A DNA stretch of 64,000 nt from Syngnathus acus. Its lineage: Eukaryota > Chordata > Actinopteri > Syngnathiformes > Syngnathidae. The notes under the pieces were generated by a model that was not told the DNA's origin, did no database searches, and saw nothing but the letters and a program-made list of their open reading frames with translations. Shown here one piece after another: positions 11,430 through 23,699 of the stretch (within the stretch, counting starts at the first letter, position 1; each line of letters starts with the position of its first letter). A program made the position numbers and the translations under genes. The stretch spans positions 11,821,693 to 11,885,692 of the forward strand of contig NC_051088.1 of the NCBI RefSeq assembly GCF_901709675.1, written 5' to 3'.

Positions 11430-11900
11430 ATCAAGATGACGTTCCTTGCAGCTTGCCGAGCCCACAGTCAGCCCATCCTGCTCCCCGGTGTCCTCTGCAC
11501 CCCACACCACTGTTTGAGTGTGTCTCAGCCTGATAGCATTGACTTGAGGAATCACTCCATCTCATTCAGCAGTTCCCACAGGCTGACCACAAAAGAAAAA
11601 AATAGACGTGACTGGCACACCACAAAGAGAAAAAACAACACTTCACCTCCCAGCCCGCTGCCGTCGTAGTAGCGAACAATCCAACATCTCCCACCTCCTC
11701 GCTCCAATCTCGCTTTCTCTTCTTGTTCGGAAACGCTCGCTCGATGGGCCACAGATATTCGCGTGGCGACGGAAACTAAACAGGAGTGAGAAATGTAGGG
11801 AGTTTACAGAAAGTCGAGTCCAGAGGAGAAAGTTGGTGAAATGAACGATAAGTGGACATGTGCAGACTAAACAGGCTACAGTTTGCCTGTGAAACAAAGA
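11430..11900. promoter_or_regulatory. Candidate sox18 distal regulatory block (FOX/ETS/SOX-like motifs)
   Basis: A GC-richer block about 5 kb upstream of sox18. It holds GGAAACTAAACAGGA at 11771-11785, in which a forkhead core TAAACA is flanked by GGA cores, resembling FOX:ETS composite sites of endothelial enhancers. SOX-type words AACAAT (about 11676) and AACAAAG (about 11893) lie nearby. Short motifs arise by chance, so this is a hypothesis. Open frames on both strands show no family similarity. Confidence 0.3.
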
Positions 11901-12132
11901 GCGAATACATGAAATGTTACACGCCTGCCGCCGCCGTTTCGATGCCTACGTGAGCTACTCCATCCACATCTGTGTTCAATACAAAAGAGTCACCACGTAT
12001 TTCCTCACAGAAATTAAACTAAGATAAGACGTTGACACAATGTGACAATCTTTGCCAATACAACAGTTGCGATGTTAATTGGTAGTAGATTATTATCTAA
12101 AGATGTGATTCCTAACCATTAATAATAATACA

Positions 12133-12520
12133 GTAATCCCTCGTTTATCGCGGATAATTAGTTCCAAAAAACAGGCTAACGAGTTAGCGGAAAGATGCTA
12201 ATTCGCAATCGTGCTAACACGCGAAAGTAAAGGAAAGTAAAACGAACAATGGGACGTCAAACGCTGCGCGTTCGCTTCTCTTCTCGGGGGGGGGCGTGCT
12301 AATGGGACGTCAAACGCTGCGCGTTCGCTTCTCTTCCGGGGGGGGGGGGGGGGGGGGTGCTAATGGGACGTCAAACGCTGCGTGTTCGCTTCTCTTCCGG
12401 AGGGGGGGGTTGCTAATGGGACGTCAAACGCTGCGCGTTCGCTTCTCTTCCGGGGGGGGGGGTGCTAAGGGGACGTCAAACGCAGGTGTCCCGCGGGCCG
12501 TAGTTTGGAGACCCCTGCTT
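12133..12520. repeat. G-rich tandem array inside a fish DNA-transposon-like repeat
   Basis: The left edge CAGTAATCCCTCGTTTATCG and right edge (read in reverse AGCAGGGGTCTCCAAACTAC) are typical ends of fish DNA-transposon repeats. Between them, from about 12248, four and a half copies of a 52-62 bp unit occur: ATGGGACGTCAAACGCTGCG, then TTCGCTTCTCTTC, then a run of 8-19 G. Units start near 12249, 12303, 12364 and 12416, with a partial unit at about 12469. Confidence 0.8.
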
Positions 12521-12974
12521 TAGATGAACAAAGAGACCTTACGCAGGCTGCGAAAAAAGGTTCTCCAGCCGTGCAGGTGGTGCTAGTGATCCCGGGATGC
12601 TTCATGCGCCTACCTGTAGAATAAGAGATCTCCAGTTCAAATTTACAGTGAACAACTGAGGAGCAGTCGTCCATTTGTTTAGTTTTACATTCGGTCTTTT
12701 TTCTTCCGTTTTTACATTTCGTTTTACAATGGAGGATTACATATCCAAACGATCTTCAACGATGGATTTTCGGTCGAAGCAGGAGGTCATCAGTAAAGGA
12801 AGAGCAACTCCGGAGTTAAAAGGGTTGATTCGGACAACGGGACTTCGGAACGGAGTGGTACGCACGATCGAAAACAAGTTTTTGATTCCATGTGCTTTAT
12901 TGAGTGTTTTTATGTGTGAAGACTGCTGATATGAGATTTGAATTAAAATAGTTCAAATTAAATAATGAATAAGC

Positions 12975-13260
12975 CACACTAGAGCAGCGTTCCCCAACGT
13001 TTTTTGTGACACGGTTAGGTGCCGGACAAACTTTACCGCGGGGGCACTGACCCTCACCGCACGTCACTGGCAATGAGCAATACAATTCAATTACCAATCT
13101 TTTGTAAATAACAATAGAGCGACAATCAGATTGGTGAGTTAGTAGATGTTTTTTCCTGTTTCATAACTAGCATTGAGTATCAAACAAGGCAACCACAAAC
13201 CAAAAGACGCATGCAGCACGCATCAGTACCTAAGAAACACCAGTAGGTGATACTATCGTG
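12975..13260. mobile_element. hAT-like element fragment
   Basis: CAGCGTTCCCCAACGTTTTT at the left edge resembles the hAT/Charlie-type end CAGNGTTTCCCAACC, followed by 'ggtgccggac..ctttaccgcggggg'. No coding remains. The right boundary is not defined. Confidence 0.45.
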
Positions 13261-13601
13261 ACGCAAATGTCTTCCTACTCCCAAGTGCAAACATTTTTAC
13301 ACTTTAGTTTCGTCAAACAGCGGTGAACTTGTTTATACGCTCGTTTGTGACTGTAGGAGGTGCCACTGCAGAACAATGCGCATGTGTCAGTGGGTGATAG
13401 TGTCGGGGGATTCCCGTGGCGACCTGCGCTGGAAGTGTGTATGTGTGTATTTGTGTGTCTCAATCCATCATCACACACACTTCCCTCACTCAGTGCATTC
13501 AAAAATAGACGTGTGTGTGAACATGACCTCTCCCACACATAAACACGTTCACACTCACACAAGTAAACACGCCTGCTTGGCGATGCCATTGTGTCCCCAC
13601 G

Positions 13602-13603
<2 letters not shown>

Positions 13604-13643
<40 letters not shown>

Positions 13644-13682
13644 GGTGGGTGTGTGTGTGTGTGTGTGTGGGTGGGTGGGGGG
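13604..13682. repeat. (GT)n/(GGGT)n microsatellite with G-quadruplex motif
   Basis: A GT tract with two GGGT blocks. Positions 13635-13649 read GGGTGGGTGGGTGGG, the perfect G3T three-loop quadruplex motif. A shorter GGGTGGGTGGGG follows at about 13669. Confidence 0.95.
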
Positions 13683-13689
13683 TTGTATC

Positions 13690-16070
13690 AGCACTTACTG
13701 GCTTTCTGCTTCGTCCTCCCTCCTTGATTCTGTCTCCTCTCTAGCCACCAAGTCTACAGTTGATGCCAAATTTCCTTGACGCAAAGGTGTGGTTCCATCT
13801 CGCACACAGACACACACACACACTTATATTTGCTTCAACACAATATGTTACAAAGTCTGTCTTAACTTGATACAAGAAACATGTATGTTAGCAAGGTCAC
13901 CCGATAAAGGCGAGGTGTCAAACTAATATTTGTGGTGGCATTACTGTTTCCCTCAGTGCGATCTTAGGATGGTGAAAATTATGTAAATGTCCCATTATAT
14001 TATTATAATTGATGGATGGCTACTTTTGAAGCCAAAAGTCAAAGGAGAGTCGTTTATTCAACTATCAATCATTTTAAAGTGTTTGCTCAGCATTATCTAA
14101 AATGCCCCTGGCCTTGAGTTTGACACCTGAACAATACTGTAGCATACTTGTACTCAGTTAGAAAGTTCTTATTTGTGTGGTTTTAAAGATGACTGTGCAG
14201 ATTTATAATTTAAAAGGGAAAAAAATGTTTAAAAAAAACAAAAAAACGACGTGCACTCGTGAAATGCTGAGACTTTGTTTCTGAAAACACACACTCACAC
14301 ACACACAGCATCTGTTAGGAGGGGTACTTCCTGGTGGTCAAGCAGGAGGCTGCGAGACGCCACTGCAGCACCCCCTGGAGCCATATGTGTGTGTGCGTTC
14401 GCCATTTCATTGTGGGGAAGGCTGAGGGAGTGTCCATGGCAGACACACACACATATCCTGCCATATTCAACTTGAGTGGTCTCTCGATGACATAAAAAAG
14501 CAATATTTTGACATTTTCAGTGTCATATAAGACATATTGAGGTATGCGTGTGAGTGTGTATCTGAAGTGGAAGCTTCATTCAACTGATTCAATGGACAGA
14601 ATAGTGTCCAGTCAACTCCAAACACCCATTCTAAAGTGGAATTTTAAATTTGTTCCAGAATTAAGCCCAATTGGTTGTAATTCATCAGAGTGCCAGTTAA
14701 TGATGCCGTGGTGTCATCAACAAACAAAGATTGAGCTAAGTTGAGTCCTTTTTGCCAAGCAAGTCATAAAATAGCAACATAAGACGACTCAAGTCCCCCA
14801 CATCTGTAGAATTGTATTTTCAAAGTCTAGTATCATCTCCAACTTTAATTCCTTACAAATGAACGTACTTTCATTTGTGATGTTAAATTATAGAATACAT
14901 TTCTTATTGTTCTAAAACAGCAAACTGAGGTTATTAATTTGGTACCGTGTGTAAGTTCTAAAGTTGGTGTGAGCATGATATGCTAACGTGTTCATTCTCA
15001 AGTGCACGAAGGAAATGGAAATGTCAAAAGTTTCGTGCCCAGTTAATTTTTTTTTTACTAGCGGCTCACAGCGTCATTCTTGCTAGAACTGCCAATGGTC
15101 ATAATATATATTTATAGAATCACTGAAAATGAAATAATAAATTTCATCAAAGTGTTTTGCTTTACATTTTAAGTCGTTTTTCATGTTCTTAAGCTGTAGC
15201 TGTATAAACTTCTGTCCTCCATCCCGATCCGGTTTAGAGATGACGTCCTGCCGTCTTTGTTTCTGCTTGTCCAAAAATCTGACACGTCGGACGATTCGGG
15301 TCAGAGTGAGGCTGAACTTTATCCGGGTAGCTTTTGTTTAATCTGACTGGCTGTGGAAGACTCATGTCGGAAATACCGACTTGTTTACGCTTGCAGAACA
15401 GGTGGTTTGATACCTTCATCTGGGTAGATTTGTAGCAGCAAAGCCTTTCTTGGCCTCCGTAGCTGTTGTACCTACCGTGCACTTGACCCCCAACGACATC
15501 CGAGGAACCCGCGGGAGCACCGCCAGCAACAGACCTTAACATTGTCAGCAGACTTATGCAAATGCTGTCATCATCAATATATTTTTGCGAGGTTGCGAGC
15601 CAGTGACAGACACATGTGGAAGCAACATAAGTGATAATGCCATCTACAAATTGCAACCATAATACTGCCTGTTGTTGTTGCATTGAAGCCTCAGTCACTA
15701 ATCACATGCACTGTCGATTCGGAACGCATGCAGAGTATTTACCGCAATTTTTTTATTCCGTATATTTGAGTCCCATACAGGTTCAAGTGCCCCTCATTCT
15801 TAAGTGAATGAATAATATATATTGCAAGTTTTTTTATTTGACAAAATCCATTTTTATACTAACTTGAAATGATGGGGTCCTTAAACATTGAGGTCTCGCA
15901 GTCATAACGGCCCACTGAGAGAAACCTGAACAACTATGCGGGCGGTGACAGAAATGTGCACTAGTGGTGGGTTCAGTTGGCGAAATGCAAAATGTTCTGG
16001 CTTTTTATGGACATTTCAATGGCTGGAGTGTTGGTCAAATTTTAAATCATGCAACTTCAAAGACATTTGA
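13690..16070. other. sox18 upstream intergenic DNA, no gene recognised
   Basis: AT-rich, with scattered short CA tracts (13803-13825, 14286-14310). A 154-codon minus-strand open frame at 15234-15698 has no recognisable domain and is treated as chance. Confidence 0.35.
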
Positions 16071-16451
16071 CAGGTTCCACTGCAAGCACATACTGTACAT
16101 CCGTCCGTGTGTGTGCGTGTGTGTGTGTGTCTGTGTCTTGAATGTGTGTACTGAGGTGTGTGAGACTGTCAATTCTCGGTTGGGCAGGAACAATGGAACC
16201 TCTCTGATTACATCTCCCCTGAACAGCGGGCAGTGTGTGTGTGCGTGCGTGTGTGTGCGTGTGTCTGTGTGTGAAGGATGGAGGAAAGCAGGGCGTGGGG
16301 GGGGTGCTTGGTTTCTGGTGGTCCTAAAAACTTTGCCTCCCCCTCTTTCCTCCTCTGCGACCGCCACCGTTTCCTCAAGCACACACACACACACATACAT
16401 ACACACGCTAGCACACACTCGTCCACTCCCCTTCTAGTTGCCCGGCATCTC

Positions 16452-16516
16452 ATTGGTTAAATTCACATCTATGAGTGCGTGTCATTGGCCTTTGGCGTGT
16501 GCGCGTGTGTGCTTGC

Positions 16517-16587
<71 letters not shown>

Positions 16588-16597
16588 CATATAAAAA
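16452..16597 (+). promoter_or_regulatory. sox18 core promoter: two inverted CCAAT boxes, GT tract, TATA box
   Basis: ATTGG (inverted CCAAT) occurs at 16452-16456 and 16484-16488. A TATAAAAA box lies at 16590-16597, predicting initiation near 16620 and a 5' UTR of about 360 nt before the ATG at 16982. A (GT)n tract at 16521-16576 and a short AT tract separate CCAAT and TATA. A GC-box-like CCCCGCCC lies at about 16784. Confidence 0.55.
16521..16587. repeat. (GT)n-(AT)n microsatellite in the sox18 promoter
   Basis: About 28 GT dinucleotides with one GA interruption, then about five AT units, directly abutting the TATA box. Confidence 0.95.
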
Positions 16598-16981
16598 TAT
16601 GCTCAGCGTGGGTCGGCGAACTCCGGCCACAAGTTCTGAAAGTTCCTCGCGGGAAGGACAGACGCGAGCAAGTGAGTCAGACAGTTCAGAACCAGCAAAG
16701 CAGTCGCTTCAAAGCGAGGGCAGTGGGAAAAGCAGAAACTTGGTGGAATATCTTCTGAGGAATATTTTGCTTTCCGTCCCATTACCCCGCCCCTATCGGA
16801 TCTCCATGTTTGTACTTGGGATTTGTGGTCCAAATCCATCACACTCTCCCAATCCGTCTCCCCTTCATCAACGCGAGCGCGCTTATCCCCAAATCTTTGC
16901 AAGCCAACAAACTGAGACAGACGTTTGCAGAATTCAACTTGGACTAAAATCAAAGTAGACAGCAAGTATTCCGTTTCTGGA

Positions 16982-17995
16982 ATGAATTTAACCAAGCCCA
17001 GCTTGTCTCGGGGGGCTCTGCTGCATTCTGGCCAGGTGTCCCTTGTGAACCCAGCGTGGGCCTCAAGGACCCCAAGTCCTGCTTCTGATCTTGAAATGGG
17101 TTTTGAGCAGAACATCTCCGGAGACTGCAGCTCTCCCAGCGACCACGGAGGCAGCAGGAGAGCAGAGCCCAGGGGCCTTCTCACAGAAAGGGGCCAGAGT
17201 CCAGATCTGGCGGGAGTCTCGGGCAATGGCAAAGGTGTGGGGGCCGAGCAGAGGATCCGGAGGCCCATGAATGCCTTCATGGTATGGGCTAAAGATGAGA
17301 GGAAACGACTCGCTTTGCAGAACCCGGACCTGCACAACGCTGTGCTCAGCAAGATGCTCGGTAAGACAACGATCGTCTCTGAAAAGTTTGCTTGGAATAT
17401 TCATGTTTCAAATTTCACTGATACCGTCCAATTCTGTAAATTCTTTTCAGTTCAGGCAATTCATAAAACAATAAATTGTTTTTTACATTTTTTTTTTACT
17501 CCATACTCTTAGATAACAGGAGTTTACTGGTCTCATTTCACCTGAAGTGAAAAGTGCTTTTTAGAGCACATTATTAAGGAACTCAGGAGAGCATAACTGC
17601 AAGTGTAAGATAATAAGAAATAACACAAAAAAACTACCCACAAAACATTCATGCTTGAACTACACTTTTACGGCATGCATTAGGGTAGTGTTTGATTGGA
17701 AACATTTATTACATTCTGGTTCATTTGTGTTTTCTAATTTTATTCTAATCAAGCAATTAAAAATAAGTTATATGTAATCATTATAGCATTTCTAATGTAA
17801 AAGAAGTTTTATGCTCACCTTAAACTTTTGCAAAGTAGTGTACTGTATGTTTACAGGCGGTGTTTGCTGCATCTCAGATTTAACGATCAACAAATAGAGG
17901 ATACGGATTTTTTATGTATGTTTAGATGACATTACAAATCTTAGCAATTCAGTTATGACATTAAACGAGATATGTTTTTGTATCAAGTTTTAAAA

Positions 17996-18046
<51 letters not shown>

Positions 18047-20234
18047 ATACATAATTTCATTATTGTTTTGAAGGGGACAAGTAGCATAATCAGCTATCAT
18101 TATAAAGATTTTGTGTAGGTTCTTTATCTTAAAACGTCGCAGCAGAGCATCAATTAACTTTGCGCAGCGTCCATGTGCTCATTATGTCATAAATGTCAGC
18201 GTTTAGTCAAAGGCTTGACCACAAAACCGCTGCAAATTGGATCTCGCCGGGCGTTGGGACGCCATATAAAATATGGTGCACTGTTGGGCGTCACCTTTGT
18301 GGCAGGGCATAGCTTCAATGAAATTGTTTAAAGCAAACATATGAATGAAGGAATCCTCATACATACCATGACTTCTCTTCATACAACTTTTTAAAACCGC
18401 CAAAATAAAGTCAAAACATGTCAGTATAAAATTTGACTTTATTTGCTGTTGTAGAGATAATTTTCCTTATCCACACTATAATAAATTTTACATTGAATAT
18501 TTTCAATTGAAATATAAATAAATATAGCCTTTTCCCATTTTTTGGTTACTCAGTGTAGCTGATATAGTGTCAAACTATAATAGTAATGATTACCAACCAT
18601 CAATTTAACTAATTACCATGGATTATTTTTCCATCTGCAATAAGTCAGTTAATCAGTGGCGGTTGTAGTGTGAGTACTTTGCGAGGGTTAAAGCAGGTCA
18701 TTTTGTGAGCATGCCAAGGAGGAAATCAGATGACAGATAGGTCGATGGCAAGTGAGCGGATGAGTGGGTCAACAAAACAGCTGATTTTGCCAAGGAGATC
18801 GCAGTTCAATCCACACTTCCCGCTGAGATACACTGCTTTTTTTTTCTTTTCATTTTGCCAGAGTGCATTTTTGCAAAAGCCAAGCCACCGTCTTCCCCGA
18901 AACCTTAACTAGTGTTCTAGTCTCTCAGCCTAACCGACCGCTTGTCACTCTGCATATCAATCATGCAATCAATTTTAACTCTCCACTCTCCGTGTCTGTC
19001 AGGCCAATCGTGGAAGGCACTGAATTCCACAGAGAAGCGTCCCTTTGTAGAGGAAGCGGAACGTCTGCGCCTTCAGCATCTCCAGGATCATCCAAACTAC
19101 AAGTACCGGCCTCGGCGTAAGAAAACCACAAAGAAGCTCAAGCGCGTCGAACCTGGGCTCCTGCTTCACAGCTTGGCTCAGAGCCATGGTGTGGGTCATG
19201 CCATCGTCCCCCTGGGTGGAGAAGGCATCTCTGGAAACTCTCCGTACGGACACGTGTCTCACCACAACCATCACTCCCACCACCTGCTACCTTCTCTGGG
19301 CCACTTCAGGGACCTCCAGGCACCGGGGCACCAGGAACTGGAGAGTTACGGCCTGCCCACCCCGGAGATGTCCCCTCTGGATGTTCTGGAAAACGGAGCA
19401 AATGAACCAGTCTTCTTCCCCCAGCATGCACAGGAGGATGCAGGAATGGGAGGCTGGAACAGCTACCACCATCCTCACCACCATAATCCACATTACAGCC
19501 ATCACTATGGCAACCACCTCAACTCCATGCACGGTGCGTCCGCACAGAGTCCGAGTCCAGGAATGAACGTGGGAGCGAACTCATTGAATGCAGGTCGGAA
19601 TCCCAGAATGGCTTCGCTTGAATCAAACATGGCTTCCAGTATGAGCCCGGTTCCTTCAAATGGTTCACGGATGAACCCAGCGCAAACCTCAGGCCGCCAT
19701 ATCGCCTTGAGGAGTCCCATGAAATGCCCACCACCTCCCCATGACTCCGTCTCCTATCCCCAGCCCTCAATCAGCCTCCACGAGACAATCAAACCCCACC
19801 AAGGCTCCCTTCCTGTCAGCTACTACGGCCAAATGTACAGCAGCGCAGCCTCCGCTTTCCCCCCGACTCACCTGGGCCAGCTTTCACCTCCTCCTGAGCC
19901 CTCCCCAACTTCCTGCTCATCCTTCCTTCCCCCTGTGCATATAACAGACCCATCCAATGCGGACTCAGCTGCTCACATGGGGCCTACTTCTTCCGCTGAA
20001 TTCTGGTCGGAGGTGGACAGGCATGAATTGGACCAGTACGTGAATACTGCGAGGAACCGAGAGGAAGCCTATGGACAAGGTGGGGTTGGGTCCAAAGTCC
20101 TGATCTGGCGTGGTAGCGGTGGCGTTAGCAGTGCTGACAGAGATGGCGGCAGCGAAGAGGGAGTCAGCCCTCTTATATCTGCTCTTTCTGATGCTAGCAG
20201 TGCTGTCTATTACAGTGCATGTATCACTGGCTAA
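16982..20234 (+). CDS. sox18: SoxF transcription factor Sox18, two coding exons
   Basis: HMG-box transcription factor of the SoxF group, acting in the nucleus; SOX18 directs endothelial and lymphatic gene expression. Coding exons 16982-17360 and 19003-20234 give 536 residues. The start is the first in-frame ATG. The HMG box covers about residues 91-167 ([20 protein letters not shown] to YKYRPRRKK). The intron falls inside it after MLG, the position typical of SoxF genes. The following basic stretch and [12 protein letters not shown] are SoxF features, as is [15 protein letters not shown]. The middle is His/Asn-rich (about 250-310). Near 463-474 the sequence [11 protein letters not shown] matches the short acidic SoxF motif. 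The C-terminus [18 protein letters not shown] matches SOX18, not SOX7 or SOX17. The protein is longer than human SOX18 (384) and, as remembered, zebrafish Sox18 (about 430), mostly from the central region. Upstream divergent tcea2 supports the assignment. Confidence 0.95.
17361..19002 (+). other. sox18: sox18 intron
   Basis: GT-AG intron of 1,642 bp (donor GTAAGA, acceptor CTGTCTGTCAG), phase 1. It contains a mixed (AT)n(GT)n microsatellite at 17999-18047 and otherwise AT-rich unique DNA. Confidence 0.9.
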
Positions 20235-22110
20235 TGCCAAAATGTGTGGAAGGACCTGAGTCTGGTTTCGTTCATCTCAAAAGTTAATGGTTTGTGTTGA
20301 AGTCGCACGTTGGGTCAACTCTTAACCTTGATCACAAAGGAACATGAAAAAAAGTGCCAGTTGAAAAAAGAAAAAACTGGCTCATCATGGAATCCTGGGC
20401 TACAATGTGCTAGGATGTTTCTAGTTGACAACAGGGTGGCCTAGAATGTCCCCATATTAGCATTTGTGATGCAATGCAATTGTTCATCTCTTTGAATGAG
20501 GGATTACAACACCCAAACCTTTTAAAATCTAAAAAAAATATATATCGTCGCTGTCCGGCGGAAGCCTCTTATGTCCAAATATCGTCAAATTTCACAAAGC
20601 AATCCTAATGGACCTTGTCTGTAAATTTTATGCAATTTTAGTCAATTTAAAGCAATGGAAATAACTTGGAAACATATGAACACAGGCAAACACTGCCGCT
20701 CTTGAACGCAACTTAATTACTAAGCTTCAGCCGGGGAGCCCGTTGCCTCGGCCGGGATACTCGCTCGGGGCGTGCCTTCGCCAGAAAAGGAGGGAGCGCA
20801 CAGAAGGTGGACCAGCAAATAGTGCAGCACAGGACAGTCGTTTGCTTTTGTGAAGTTTTCAAAGGTGTTTTTTACAGTGGGAACTTTTTTAATCAGTGTC
20901 AGCGGGTTTTTATTTGAGCATATTTCATTTTTTAGGTAGTGTAAGTGTGCAATAGCAATATAAGCTATAATTCAACCTGAATGAAGTGGTGCCTCGGAAC
21001 TCAAAACAAGCTGGCGTTTCTTTCAAGTTCCTGTGAAGTTGTCATTTTGACACTTCGCGGCTTCCGCCCGACACCGACGATATGTACAAATGAATAATTC
21101 AAGTACTGCGACAATGCAACACTGACGTGTACTACTAATTAACTGAAAGACTTCCCTATTAAACTGGAGGACATCTAGCAAGGTCAAAGGCAAATACCTC
21201 GTGGTCGTGAGGTTTAGATGAATCAAAGGCGCTTATTTAATGTCCGCTTGAAGGCCAAACTCAGGAGAAAAAGAGAGCTAAGAGGAGAACTCGATCCAAC
21301 ATCAATGTGCGTGTTTCCGGGAAAGCCTCAGCCACAAAGCCGGGATGGACCACCGAGGTCTCCCACAAACTATTCGGATGTTTTACAAGAAGGCTTTAGG
21401 GTTGTTCCTGCGCGGGATTTGTAATATATTTCTTATTTCCTCACTCTGTGCCAATATGTCTTTTGGCAAATCTGACCCTTGCGCGGATTAGGAATTGTTT
21501 CCTTTTAATCAGTAGTCGTCTCAAACATCTCTCTTGTTTAGCTGTATGCAAAAAAAAGATGGAGCTCTGTAGATCATGGAAACTTTCAAATTCCAAGATC
21601 TCAATCAGCTCTGGGATTAGTCTTTTTCTTGGGAAGTACAAGCCAGAGTTGGCCACAATGTGAAAGAAGTACAACAAAAACGTGGAAATACAGATAATAC
21701 AAGGCCAGTGATTATTGCCATGTTTTGTTCATGGTCTGTAAACCACATGGTCTGTTCACATTGGCACTCGGTGCTCATGCTAACACAATATGTAAGATCA
21801 GTATGCAATGTTATTTCCCAGCATGGGCCTCATTTCTTCACATTACATACTACAAGAGGAAAATGCTCTCTTTTTTAATTGATTGGCTTGCTAGCACGTT
21901 TGGAACGCCTGATTTGATGTAGACTTTAATTGTGTATAATATATAGTGTGTGTGTAATTCTGTGAAGGAGAAATTAAAGTATGAATTGTTCTCTGCACTG
22001 GGTTTAATGTGTTTGCTGTATAGAATTTCAAATCAAAATGTCCTTACTTTTTAAGTGTTTTGTACAAAAAAAAGATTTTTATTTTAAATAAAGGGTTGAG
22101 GATGTATTTG
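20235..22110 (+). other. sox18 3' UTR/downstream region with candidate poly(A) signal
   Basis: The first good AATAAA on the plus strand with nearby T/GT-rich sequence is at 22087-22092, which would give a 3' UTR of about 1.9 kb containing the inverted-repeat element at 20541-21084. Earlier variants such as ATTAAA (about 21973) could end shorter transcripts. The true 3' end cannot be fixed from sequence. Confidence 0.4.
20541..21084. mobile_element. Non-autonomous DNA transposon (MITE) with 26-bp inverted ends
   Basis: The left end TATCGTCGCTGTCCGGCGGA and right end (reverse complement TATCGTCGGTGTCGGGCGGA) match at most positions and continue into GAAGCC on both sides. The 540-bp interior has no transposase frame. 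It lies immediately downstream of the sox18 stop, possibly within its 3' UTR. Confidence 0.65.
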
Positions 22111-22119
22111 CTTAATTTG

Positions 22120-23690
22120 CCTCAGGCAAGCTACGCCTCTAAGCTGTGATGCTTTTTTTTTGTAAATCTCCGCACATCAAAATTGCATTTAAAGTAATGT
22201 ACAGGATATTCCAAACAGTTCATGTTAAAGCTGAATATGTGAAATAGCCACATGTTCTATGCAAACAAAATTATGTTCATGTTGGAAATGTATTTATTTA
22301 TTGAGTTACAAGTCCACTGAAATAATGAAGTCCACTGCCTCTACTTTTGTGCTGACTTTTTATGTTCGGGAATGCAAATGCTAATTTGCTAATGCGTACG
22401 CATGTATAATGAATAATTTTGCCGTAGGAAATGTTGCCCCCAAGGCATGTTGAATCTCGACTGATTCTGTTCATTTAATTCCAGCTTTATGCTAAGCTAA
22501 GCTAACGAGCAATTTGATCTGTATGAAAATGTCACGTAATCTTTTTGCGTTTGTGACCTAATTGGGAAAAAAAAAACGACAGATCTGATACAAGTTCTCC
22601 TTCACTCAACGTAAGAAACGGTTTCCCTTTCAGCCAAATTCACCGTTTTACTGCGGAGTGTAACGGGAATTTGTGGTTTTGTCTGTGCTGGGAAAAATGA
22701 CAAACCAAGCCTTTTTTTGTAGATGTTTATACAACATGTAGTTTTGTTGCAAGCAGCAATGGGGAATGTGATCTTTCCCTACATCTGTTGTGCATTAAAG
22801 CCACACACAATACATTTTAAATATGACACAGTAGAAGAATATCAAGTATGTTGTACAATATTTACCACACTGTTCCTTGTGGCCGAATTCATATTTCCAA
22901 GTGTGTCCTCGGAGGGTTGAAGTTCACTTGGAGAAGCAACATTCTGAAAAAGGCCTTGTTCTTCTTTGCCAGCATTTTGTTCCCACTTTAATTAGTTGTG
23001 ACACACAGAGAACATCAGAGGGGCATTTCTTTGCAGTCATGCAATATCTCTGAGGCTTTTGGTTGTAATTATTTGCAGTGAGGTCTGGGTGGCGGGACAA
23101 AAAGGACACATAACATTTGAGGATTGATACAAAGGACATTTTCTGAAGCAGCATAAATAAATTATGAGAAGGATTTTTCCCAGCCATTCACAATCTGTTT
23201 GGCAGGGACATTTTGCCGACGTAGTTCTTTTGTTTGTCTATTGTTGTTTTCTTTTACTGAATGTTTGGGTGGTCTGTAATGTGCTTCTATACTATTTTAT
23301 GATGGAATTTTACAAAATAAACACTTCATAAACACAGGAGCCTGGTTTCAGAGTCAAAAAATTCAAAGCGTCAATGTAAATAGCTTTTGGCTTCCATTTG
23401 TTGAAACAAACGTGACCAGTATCCAAACCAAGTCCATGCCTTGATGTCTCCAATTTAAAATAATTTTTATTAGCGGTATAATTTAATTGCAGCATTTGTT
23501 CTGGAACACTGGTCGAAAAATATATGGATAGTCAATCAAGTCGAGCTCGAGTCCCACTCGCTCAACATGTGCCAAATTGGCTATTCTAATACAGCAGGGT
23601 CAAACTGTCACCATCACAAAACTTTTATTAACGCTGTAGACAGTATAATTAAAAAAAAGAACATGCTTGTGCTAAGTCAAGTAAAAAAAA
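22120..23690. other. Intergenic DNA, nothing recognised
   Basis: AT-rich unique-looking sequence between sox18 and xkr7. No exon, RNA gene or defined repeat was identified. Confidence 0.3.
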
Positions 23691-23699
23691 AAAAATAAT

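Noticed and set aside
15234-15698. 154-codon minus-strand frame
   Set aside because: No family similarity, no splice context and no start context. It may be a decayed element but nothing supports a gene.
16603-17352. 249-codon minus-strand open frame
   Set aside because: It lies antisense to sox18 exon 1 and its 5' UTR, has no recognisable domain and is explained by GC-rich coding sequence on the other strand.
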